Shown: piece after piece, positions 35,810 to 43,354 of the stretch
Position numbering within the stretch: position 1 is the stretch's first letter
How the letters are laid out: each line of letters opens with the position of its first letter
The notes under the pieces: model-generated
The model's input: only the letters and a program-made list of their open reading frames with translations
What the model was told of the DNA's origin: nothing
The model's database searches: none
NCBI GenBank assembly: GCA_945898275.1
Contig: CAMDHZ010000004.1
Span: 102,331 to 166,330 of the forward strand
Reading direction: 5' to 3'
Source of the DNA: Chitinophaga pinensis
Lineage (GTDB): Bacteria > Bacteroidota > Bacteroidia > UKL13-3
DNA length: 64,000 nt
Program-made: the position numbers and the translations under genes

Positions 35810-38800
35810 CTATCGATTCATGAGCTTAATGTTGTTTCTGTTTCCATCAAGGTTTAAGAACCAGTTTACACTTGAATTTCCACCCGAACTAGCCCAATCA
35901 ATAAATTTTAAATAGGCTTTACTAATGTCTGTTTTCTCGGTGGCAAAAGGAATTGAAGTATCCACATTAATTGCCCATGGCAAATTATCTGCTGTTTTAA
36001 AGTATTTACCAGAAGATGGATTTGTTCTATCTTGGTCTTTTCCTAAATAAGTAAGATTCATTTTATCTGTATATACTTTATCAGCAAGATGAATTTCTTT
36101 TCCTCTGTCTTGACCTGCTATCAAATAAGGATTGAATAGTCCTGTATTGAAGGCGCTATAGTTTAAGGTTCCTCCAGATGGTGCAACACCATTGGATAAA
36201 AATTTCACTAAAATAATAGTTGTATCTGTTCCAGAGTTTGGTGAACCTGGATATACATTTACAAAGCTGAATCCGGCTTGTGTTGGAAGCAGTTTATAAG
36301 CATCATCAAATACAAGTATATTTGCATTGTTTGTTTGTCCTGCTTCTGTACCATTGGCGTTTAAAGAAATCCATTGTGCACCACTTGCTTTAGAACCAGT
36401 TACACTTGTAATTTTTGAAGGGTTGATTCCATCAAGTTGAAAAGCAAATCCATTGTGGAGAGATCCACCAATTGCTCTAGTAACGAAGGTGAAGCTCATC
36501 TCAACAATATTATTATCGGCATTAGTGATGGTGTTCAATCTATAATCTACAACCAAATCATTAAAATCATAATCCCCTTTTCCTGGCCATAAATCTTCAT
36601 ACATCAGGGTACCAAATCCAGCAGCCGGAAAATTATTGTTGAATGCTTTGTATTGGTCATTTGGGTATTGGTCATCTGCATCTGCTACGCCATCATTATC
36701 TGTGTCTGGTTGCAAGGTAGTGGCATTAGAAGAGTAAGCAAGTGAACCTGCGTAGTATATTGTGCTTGAAATGTAATTGTATTCAATAACAGTGAAATGA
36801 TATGTAGTACTTGCATTTAAACCTGTTACTGATACTGTGTTTCCTGTATCATTGAATACACAATACCCATTATCAAGTTGTGTTCCATTTCCGAAGGTTG
36901 AAGATGCAGTATAAGAATTATCATTCACAGGATTGCTTGAAATAGCTGCTCCTGCTTTTACAAAAATTACTCGCTTGCTACCATTCCCTTTTGTAAATGA
37001 GAAAGTAAGGTTCGATTGTCCTATCACACTAAATATTCCTGCCGATGAACCTGTGGTTGGTGTTGAAACTGCTACTCCTGTACAAGTTCCTGACGCTGGT
37101 TGAAAACCGCTTGTAGCTAAATCATTATCAGTACCGCTCACCAAGAATGATACGAAGGTTACAGTACCCGAAATTTTTGATGCTACATTGGCATAGCTAG
37201 TTGAACCATACCAATTACAAGTTGCATTTAATGTTCCTGTTCCTGCATGGTAAACGCCATAGGTATTGCCCGAAAAGTTATTGTTATTTACCGAAGCACC
37301 TGCTGCATTATTATTAGGTTCAACTGCAAAAGCACTTCCACATCCGGTTACAGTATTTCCGGTAACGCTTAAATTTGTTGGACTACCAAATAGTTTTATT
37401 CCACCTTGACCCAAAGTAGCTGAAGGATAGTTTGCATTGGTTATAGTATTGTTTGTAATGTTAAGGTTTGAATTGGTGCCCACCACCTGCATACCATTAT
37501 CAACTAAAGTAGTTAAAGTGTTGCCACTGATTGTTAGCGTTTGCATTTGCCATACATCTATTCCAGTGAAGCCAATGTTAGTTAAAACATTATTAGTAAT
37601 AGAACAATTGGTCCCTTTGGTAATTTTTACACCTGATCCATACCCACCCCCGAAGTAAGTTGCCAAGGTGGTGTTACTAATTTTATTGTCTGTAATTGTC
37701 CATTGAAAAGTACCAGATCCAGTAATGTAGCAAAGGATAGCACTTCCACTCATATCATGCAAATAGTTTTTCTCAATAGTAATACCAGTAACAGCTTTGA
37801 AACCTGAAAAGTTACCTGCCATAATAGCGCCAGCATTGGCTGAATTTTTAATTTCAAAACCTTTGATAGTTATATTGTTGGCAAACAAATTAATCGTTCT
37901 ATTGCCAGCAGTTAAGTTGATAACGGCTTCTGCAACTCTGCTACCGCCATTTGGAGAAACAGCTGCGTTTGGACCTAATATTGTAACCTCTTTATTGATA
38001 ATTAAGGCTTCAGTATACGTTCCTGCATCAACAATAATCACATCACCTTTATTCGAGGCATTAATAGCTGCCTGAATGGTTGAGTAACAAGGTGCATTAC
38101 TACCCCAAGAACCACTTGTGTTTACATAACGTGTAATTGGAGCGGCAGCTACAGTAATAGTTCCTGTAGCTGTAGCACTTCCACAACCATTGGGCGTAAT
38201 GGTATAATTGAAAATCCCTGATGCGGTTGGAGTTCCGCTAATGGAAATTGTGTTTGAAGCATAACTTGCTGTAACCCCTGCAGGTAAACCAGTGGAGGAG
38301 CTTATACCCGTTACATTTGTTGTTGCATGGGTAATGGTTGTCATTGCAGTATTGATGTTAGGAGTAGGCGCACTGGAAGCAGCTCCTACTGTTCTTGTAG
38401 CACAGGCTGGTGTCCAAACAACATTATTCCAAGCAACATCATCGGTGTTAAATCTATCGCCTACACCAAATCCGTAGCTACCCGTAGGATTAACCGAATT
38501 AGTTACATTGATTCTTAATGTTCCGTTAATCGTTACCTGTATTGAGCTTCCAACTACATTTACTCTTAATGATGTTACACCCCCTCCCCCTGGAATAGTG
38601 TAGCTTCCTAAATCACCCGATGATGATAATGGGCTGTTTAAAGTGTTTAATTTTAATCTAACTATGTAATTTCCAGTATTCCAAATATCACGATGATACG
38701 TTACAGCATAAAAACTGCTGGCGCTGGTATATCTGAAAATAATTGCTCCTTTACGTTCGTTATCCCAATTAGTAGTCATTGTACCACAATCGAAAGTGAA

Positions 38801-39040
38801 ATCGTTGGTTGAGCCATTTCGGATAATAGCATTAAAAGAATTTCCCAGAATAGTTCCATTTTGGCTTATTGAGTTTCCTGCTCCATCGGCACCATTAAAT
38901 TTGTCAACACCTACAACTGTATAGTTGGTAGGCGCTGCAAAAGCGCTGCTTGCTACTAATAGGAACAAAACTATTAAAGAAGCCACTTGCATGGATTTCT
39001 GAAACCTTTTCGTTTTTTGATTTGTAATGATACTTTTCAT
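35810..39040 (-). CDS. LruC-domain surface protein with parallel beta-helix
   Basis: 1076 residues from the ATG at 39040, preferred over an upstream in-frame start because it gives a signal peptide (about 14-40). Order: a beta-sandwich (about 40-230), an Ig-like segment (about 235-305), right-handed beta-helix repeats (about 310-630, many NNTITN-like turns), a fibronectin-like segment (about 660-760), a calcium-binding-like DTDNDGVADADDQYPND (about 790), and a LruC domain (about 815-1076, LWPGKGDYDFNDLVVDYRL). LruC proteins were first named in Leptospira and are outer-surface proteins of unknown role. It has no T9SS sorting domain. It is the second gene after a lipoprotein gene. Confidence 0.85.
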   Translation of the reverse strand: MKSIITNQKTKRFQKSMQVASLIVLFLLVASSAFAAPTNYTVVGVDKFNGADGAGNSISQNGTILGNSFNAIIRNGSTNDFTFDCGTMTTNWDNERKGAIIFRYTSASSFYAVTYHRDIWNTGNYIVRLKLNTLNSPLSSSGDLGSYTIPGGGGVTSLRVNVVGSSIQVTINGTLRINVTNSVNPTGSYGFGVGDRFNTDDVAWNNVVWTPACATRTVGAASSAPTPNINTAMTTITHATTNVTGISSSTGLPAGVTASYASNTISISGTPTASGIFNYTITPNGCGSATATGTITVAAAPITRYVNTSGSWGSNAPCYSTIQAAINASNKGDVIIVDAGTYTEALIINKEVTILGPNAAVSPNGGSRVAEAVINLTAGNRTINLFANNITIKGFEIKNSANAGAIMAGNFSGFKAVTGITIEKNYLHDMSGSAILCYITGSGTFQWTITDNKISNTTLATYFGGGYGSGVKITKGTNCSITNNVLTNIGFTGIDVWQMQTLTISGNTLTTLVDNGMQVVGTNSNLNITNNTITNANYPSATLGQGGIKLFGSPTNLSVTGNTVTGCGSAFAVEPNNNAAGASVNNNNFSGNTYGVYHAGTGTLNATCNWYGSTSYANVASKISGTVTFVSFLVSGTDNDLATSGFQPASGTCTGVAVSTPTTGSSAGIFSVIGQSNLTFSFTKGNGSKRVIFVKAGAAISSNPVNDNSYTASSTFGNGTQLDNGYCVFNDTGNTVSVTGLNASTTYHFTVIEYNYISSTIYYAGSLAYSSNATTLQPDTDNDGVADADDQYPNDQYKAFNNNFPAAGFGTLMYEDLWPGKGDYDFNDLVVDYRLNTITNADNNIVEMSFTFVTRAIGGSLHNGFAFQLDGINPSKITSVTGSKASGAQWISLNANGTEAGQTNNANILVFDDAYKLLPTQAGFSFVNVYPGSPNSGTDTTIILVKFLSNGVAPSGGTLNYSAFNTGLFNPYLIAGQDRGKEIHLADKVYTDKMNLTYLGKDQDRTNPSSGKYFKTADNLPWAINVDTSIPFATEKTDISKAYLKFIDWASSGGNSSVNWFLNLDGNRNNIKLMNR

Positions 39041-39148
39041 ATAATTTATATAATATTTTTTCTTTACTAAGTGTTTTTCCCTTTTTGCAATTTTTCTTGC
39101 AGTTAGATAAATCGGGTTGATTGTAATTAACAAATTTTTGAAATAGTT

Positions 39149-39550
39149 TTAATTAAAGTTAAGCTCTACTTTTCCACTTTTTGTATCATAAGTCTTTTGC
39201 ATCCCGCCAAAAACTACATTTACCTTTTCATAACGTGCAGGTACTTCTAAAGTTAAATCCACACTTTCTTTTACTTTTTGAAGCTTTGTAAATAAAACTG
39301 TTCCATCAGTTGCTTCAACTTTTAAAACAGCTACTCTAGCGTCTCCTACAATAGGATTGGTTGTAATTTTAATGGTTCTGTTGGTATTCCATTTGAAATT
39401 TTCTGGAGCCTTCACTTCTGAAGTATTCTTTGCAATTACTTTTTCAGTGGTTTTGTTTTGTTCATATTTTTCAACAAGGTCTTTTTTGCAACTTGGCAAT
39501 AATATTACACTTGTAAAAATAAGGATAAATAGATTACGTATGTTTTTCAT
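39149..39550 (-). CDS. Small lipoprotein upstream of the LruC gene
   Basis: 133 residues from the ATG at 39550 (an upstream start would add 25 residues without signal features). Lipobox LLPSC (Cys at about 21). The mature part (FKWNTNRTIKITTNPIVGDA) is beta-rich. It is 108 bases upstream of the LruC start, on the same strand, so co-expression and a surface complex are plausible. Function unknown. Confidence 0.75.
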   Translation of the reverse strand: MKNIRNLFILIFTSVILLPSCKKDLVEKYEQNKTTEKVIAKNTSEVKAPENFKWNTNRTIKITTNPIVGDARVAVLKVEATDGTVLFTKLQKVKESVDLTLEVPARYEKVNVVFGGMQKTYDTKSGKVELNFN

Positions 39551-39710
39551 TGTTATTGAATTTGTTATCTCAAGCGCAATAGCTGGTCCAAATCTGAGAA
39601 TATTTTTTATATTGTTGAATATCAAATCTATATAAATTTTAATGACGATTCATTCATCTTAATTTATCTCATAATGGGTGGATATTCCTAATATGATAAG
39701 GGTAGTTTTG

Positions 39711-39900
39711 GGTTTGTATAAAGGAGTAGGTGCTGCTATCGACTTTTTTTAATACAATTGGTCCTGTAAAAATCTACCAAAGAATTTTTGAATTGGGTTC
39801 TTATGCCCAAGAAAAATTGCTGGCAATGGAAGATAAAATCGAATTGATAACACCAACTGAATCCATTTCCCGAGCCGGAGTTAATTATCCAAGTATTTAA
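39711..39900 (+). pseudogene. Remnant of class V aminotransferase
   Basis: Two frames joined by removing one T from the run of seven at 39744-39750 read GLYKGVGAAIDFF, then NTIGPVKIYQRIFELGSYAQ and KIELITPTESISRAGVNYP. This matches the C-terminal part of isopenicillin-N-epimerase-like class V aminotransferases (AALDFF, IELLTPTE, SRAGIV). No N-terminal part remains. It lies 60 bases before tRNA-Glu. A sequencing error could cause the single-base shift, but the missing N-terminus could not. Confidence 0.65.
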
Positions 39901-39962
39901 ATTTTTTTAAAAAACATTTTGCTTTCTCCAAAAAATACCTACTTTTGCCAACCCAAAATAAT

Positions 39963-40034
39963 GGCCCGTTCGTCTATCGGTTAGGACACCAGATTTTCAT
40001 TCTGGGAAGAGGGGTTCGACTCCCCTACGGGCTA
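39963..40034 (+). tRNA. tRNA-Glu(TTC)
   Basis: Acceptor arm GGCCCGT/ACGGGCT, D arm from GTCT to GGAC, anticodon stem CCAGA/TCTGG around loop TTTTCAT with anticodon TTC, T stem GGGG/CCCC with loop TTCGACT, discriminator A. No CCA encoded. Confidence 0.93.
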
Positions 40035-40127
40035 CAGAGTCAGTTTGGAATGTGAGGTTTGAGTGTGGTGAGAATGCTGCAAAAAATTAAAACCTGTCAA
40101 GATGTTGGCAGGTTTTTTTGTTTTTAG

Positions 40128-40188
40128 GACCATGGTCGATGGACGATGGTCCATATGCAGGTTGATGAACCATAGTAGCCAATGGCGA
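40128..40188. repeat. Short palindromic and low-complexity repeat
   Basis: GGACCATGGTC, GATGGACGATGGTCC and GTAGCCAATGGCGACC lie between tRNA-Glu and the Fic gene. GGACCAT (40128-40134) can pair with ATGGTCC (40147-40153). It belongs to the same kind of AGCCAA / GATGG intergenic repeats seen elsewhere here. Confidence 0.45.
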
Positions 40189-40189
40189 C

Positions 40190-41428
40190 CTATCTTAACA
40201 TTGCCATCATATCCATTTCTTTGCCTGTTGGATATAAGCCTGGGAACAATAAGGGTGAGGCAGAGATTGGATAATTTACTTTGTAGGGCGAAAGATGATT
40301 TGTTTTATCAACATTTAAAAGACCTAAATTTAATAGTGATTCTGCAAGTATCTTGGCAGTTTTATCAGATTTGCCGGTTACTCGCTCTACCTCTTTCTTT
40401 GGAATTTCCCCCTTTAAAAACACCGCCTCAAGAATATAACGCGTTTCTGTTTTTAATATGCCTTTACTTACCATTAAGTCGGTATAATAATGAATTCTCT
40501 TAAGCATCGCATCAAGGTCGAGCATTTTTTTCATATACTCCACCTGGTCAATGGCTGTCTCTAAATAAAATTCACAAAATTTCTTTAACATCTTATTTGA
40601 TAAATTCCCTCGACCATCATAATTATCCCATCTAGTTAAATCGGCATTAGATAAATGCGTTTTATAACTAGCATCATTTCTTGACAATCCTCTAGTCATC
40701 GACCATAATCCTGATGTATTCATTCCTTCAGTAAGAAAACAAGCATCTGAAAGTAATCTAACCACACGTCCATTTCCATCACTAAAGGGATGAATCCATG
40801 CCAAACGATGATGCGCTGATGCGATGGCAATGATGCGTCTAATTTTACTTTTATTACTTAAAGAATTAGGGTCGTAATAAGATTCATACCTAGCCAAAAA
40901 ACCATCTAAATATTCCCAACTGGGAGCAATATGTTTACCCACTTGAACTTCACATTTTCTAAATTCTCCTGGGATAATGGGTGTTTCAACACCTTCAATA
41001 TTTATGGCAACTTGGAATTCTTTAGGTAGTTTTTCATAAAAAGCTTTATGTAGATTTTTAATGAATTTGGCTGAATAGGTATTAAAGCCATTATTCATAG
41101 GTTTATTAAACAAATCGGCACTCACGGCTATATGTGCTAAGGCTTCTTTTTGAAGTGAACGATTCTTATGATCCTTTGAAAAATCTTTTTTAAGAGCCTT
41201 TTCAATGTCTATAGGATGCGTGTCATGCCCTTCTATTAAATTAGAATAATAGCTATTCATTGGCCTTAGAAAGGTAGAAATTGCTTTTGCTGTTTCTGGG
41301 TGTAAACTGGCAGATAAAGCGTGGGATTTTTCTAACAGTTGCGTTGACATTGGTTCCAAATCTCCTATATTTTCAGGGAGTAGTGGCTCCATGGTCGAGG
41401 GATCTCTATACACTTCTAAGATGGCCAT
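40190..41428 (-). CDS. Fic family protein (AMPylase-like)
   Basis: 412 residues from the ATG at 41428. The Fic core motif HPFSDGNGR (about residue 212) is intact, so AMP transfer from ATP to a target protein is possible. The N-terminal inhibitory motif SNLIEG (62-67, form S-x-x-x-E-G) marks a class II Fic protein that is self-inhibited by its own glutamate. The C-terminal part (about 330-412) is a winged-helix-like segment (GEIPKKEVERVTGKSDKTAK). No antitoxin is needed for this class. The target is unknown. Preceded on its 3' side by tRNA-Glu and repeats. Confidence 0.93.
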   Translation of the reverse strand: MAILEVYRDPSTMEPLLPENIGDLEPMSTQLLEKSHALSASLHPETAKAISTFLRPMNSYYSNLIEGHDTHPIDIEKALKKDFSKDHKNRSLQKEALAHIAVSADLFNKPMNNGFNTYSAKFIKNLHKAFYEKLPKEFQVAINIEGVETPIIPGEFRKCEVQVGKHIAPSWEYLDGFLARYESYYDPNSLSNKSKIRRIIAIASAHHRLAWIHPFSDGNGRVVRLLSDACFLTEGMNTSGLWSMTRGLSRNDASYKTHLSNADLTRWDNYDGRGNLSNKMLKKFCEFYLETAIDQVEYMKKMLDLDAMLKRIHYYTDLMVSKGILKTETRYILEAVFLKGEIPKKEVERVTGKSDKTAKILAESLLNLGLLNVDKTNHLSPYKVNYPISASPLLFPGLYPTGKEMDMMAMLR

Positions 41429-41802
41429 ATTTTTGAAATAATTATTAAGCAATATTACATTAAAAATTCCGAAATATTTTCAGATATATAATAAATTGAT
41501 TATCTATAATTTAAAATTAAAATGTACCCTTTAATTCCGTCACATATTACGAAATGAAATCCACCTCGACTCTAGATTTTGGCTTAATGAGACGCTACCC
41601 TCTCTTTCTCCACACTTTCTCCATACTGTTTCTTTATTTTACCATTATTTGATTGTTAATTTTACAGTTAAAAAGGGTAGGTTTTTAAAATAAATACATA
41701 TTCTTGTTCTGCCTTCATAGCATTTGGTTCAGAATAAATAACCTGTGTTTGGGCAATTAATTTGGCCTTATATTTTTTCAATTAACTTAGCAATTACTCT
41801 TG
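41429..41802. other. Divergent intergenic gap
   Basis: 374 bases between Fic and the alpha/beta hydrolase. TTTG at 41748-41751 and TATATTTT at 41769-41776, 17 bases apart, could form the plus-strand promoter. A 32-codon frame at 41554-41652 has no support. Confidence 0.5.
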
Positions 41803-42831
41803 ATGTCGTTTTTAGCTGGACTTAAGTTTATCATTAATACTTCTTTGCTTAAAAATGAGAGCAAAGGCGTTGAAATTGAATTGCCGCTTTCTAGCGGGAA
41901 AACTCCCATACTTTTATATGCGCCTTCCCAACAAGAAAAGGGCCTCATTATCTCCCTCACAGGTTTTTCAATAAGTGGTTATCAAGATAAACGGATGGCT
42001 GTGGTGAACAATGCCTTTGTTAAATTAGGTTACCGCGTAATAACGCCACAAATAAAAACAATCGATGCTTTGCTCATTCATCCTTCAGGGGTGGATGAAG
42101 TAAAGGAGGCCATAAGCTATATCATGGCTGATCCAATATTGAATCCTAATAAGTTTTGCCCAGCAGTTTTTGCTCCTTCTTTTACAGCAGGTATTGCCGT
42201 ATTAGCAGTAGCGGAATTGCCCCAAAATACAGTTTCATCTTTATGTTTGCTAGGTACTTTTTGCAATTTTGAAACCACCATTCAGTTTGCTTTAACCAAC
42301 GAAAAAAACATGGATGATTATGGGATGCATATTCTCATGAAGAACTACCTGAAATACGAAGTCGGGGATAATCCCAGATTAGAAGCGTTGGTTCAAACCG
42401 CCCTAGAAGACAATGGATTGAAAAGGCAAGTTCCTTTGCTGCCAGGTTTACTTGAACAATCTGATTCGGCTACAGTTGAATTGTATAAGAAACTCCGATT
42501 TAATACTGAATTTAGAAGTGAGGTGATTATGCGGGCTTGGACAAAAATACCTGGTTTTGACATTTATAAAGACCGCTTGGACGTATCGAAGCACGCACAT
42601 AGGGTTTCTTGCCCCGTTACGATTATCCATGGGAAAGATGACAATGTAATTCCTTCTACCGAGTCGATATTACTGAATTCCTTGCTTGAAAAAAGTAACC
42701 CAAAGGTACATTTAGAATTGTCGAACCTACTAGACCATGGAGATATGAAAGTGGGTTTACACATTTTTAGTGAAATTGCCAGTTTAGCCAAAGCATTCAA
42801 CTTTTTCATCACGCACGCCAAGCAAAATTGA
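41803..42831 (+). CDS. Alpha/beta-hydrolase fold protein
   Basis: 342 residues from the ATG at 41803. The fold is suggested by a beta-strand with GLIISLTGFSISGYQD (oxyanion hole region), a nucleophile candidate in VFAPSFTAGIAVLA (an APSFTA elbow rather than GxSxG), and the acid/His part CPVTIIHGKDDNVIPS and LLDHGDM. The altered elbow means that hydrolase activity is not certain. No close family name is recognised. The palindromic hairpin at 42860-42888 follows. Confidence 0.75.
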   Translation: MSFLAGLKFIINTSLLKNESKGVEIELPLSSGKTPILLYAPSQQEKGLIISLTGFSISGYQDKRMAVVNNAFVKLGYRVITPQIKTIDALLIHPSGVDEVKEAISYIMADPILNPNKFCPAVFAPSFTAGIAVLAVAELPQNTVSSLCLLGTFCNFETTIQFALTNEKNMDDYGMHILMKNYLKYEVGDNPRLEALVQTALEDNGLKRQVPLLPGLLEQSDSATVELYKKLRFNTEFRSEVIMRAWTKIPGFDIYKDRLDVSKHAHRVSCPVTIIHGKDDNVIPSTESILLNSLLEKSNPKVHLELSNLLDHGDMKVGLHIFSEIASLAKAFNFFITHAKQN

Positions 42832-42859
42832 GGAATAATGCACTTTCATCAGGCCTTTT

Positions 42860-42888
42860 TTAGGTTTCGGTTCGAACCAAAACCCTAA
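42860..42888. repeat. Hairpin built on GGTTCGAACC
   Basis: TTAGGTTTCGGTTC and GAACCAAAACCCTAA form a nearly perfect palindrome centred on GGTTCGAACC (42869-42878), the fully symmetric form of the dispersed GGTTCAAACC element. It sits between the hydrolase and rpsO. There is no T-tract on the plus strand. Confidence 0.75.
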
Positions 42889-42938
42889 GAGAAGGATAAA
42901 AATATTGCGCTTAGGCCTAGAAATTTAATATTTTAGTA

Positions 42939-42946
42939 TATTTTTG
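42939..42946 (+). promoter_or_regulatory. -7 promoter element of rpsO
   Basis: TATTTTTG matches TAnnTTTG and lies 29 bases before the rpsO start. A clear -33 element is not obvious. Confidence 0.5.
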
Positions 42947-42975
42947 CACCTCTTTAACAATTAATTAAAATAAAT

Positions 42976-43251
42976 ATGCATTTGACTACCGAGAAGAAGC
43001 AAGAAATCTTCGAAGCGCACGGTAGAGCCAAGTCGAAAACCGACACTGGTTCTGCTGAGAGTCAGATCGCTCTGTTTACAGAGAGGATCAACCACATTAC
43101 TGAACATTTAAAGATTAACAAGCAAGACCATTCAGCTGAGTTAAGTCTAGTTAAATTAGTAGGAAAAAGACGTTCATTATTGAATTACCTAGAGCGTAAA
43201 GACGTATTTCGCTACAGGGATATCATTAAGGAATTAGGATTACGTAAATAA
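42976..43251 (+). CDS. rpsO: Ribosomal protein S15
   Basis: 91 residues. The family segment TGSAESQIALFTERINHITE and the basic RRSLLNYLERKDVFRYRDII are clear. It binds 16S rRNA in the 30S platform. It is followed after 103 bases by pnp, the usual order in many bacteria, with a hairpin between. Confidence 0.98.
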   Translation: MHLTTEKKQEIFEAHGRAKSKTDTGSAESQIALFTERINHITEHLKINKQDHSAELSLVKLVGKRRSLLNYLERKDVFRYRDIIKELGLRK

Positions 43252-43285
43252 TTTAGGCCTTCGGGCAAAATTATAATTTATTGGA

Positions 43286-43325
43286 AAAGGGGCAGGCCAA
43301 ACGGTGCTGTCCCTTTATTTTTATA
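43286..43325 (+). terminator. Hairpin between rpsO and pnp
   Basis: AAAGGGGCAG (43286-43295) pairs with CTGTCCCTTT (43307-43316), one G-T pair, followed by an interrupted T-tract. It may be an attenuator or an RNase III-type processing site as at rpsO-pnp elsewhere; both are inference. Confidence 0.6.
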
Positions 43326-43354
43326 CCTCGACTAAAACACACGACAAGATAAAT

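Noticed and set aside
40102..40503. 133-codon plus-strand frame overlapping the Fic gene
   Set aside because: It lies antisense to the 3' end of the Fic coding region, which has a complete motif and family length.
41554..41652. 32-codon frame in the Fic-hydrolase gap
   Set aside because: No start context, no hydrophobic or motif pattern that supports a small protein, and no neighbour link.
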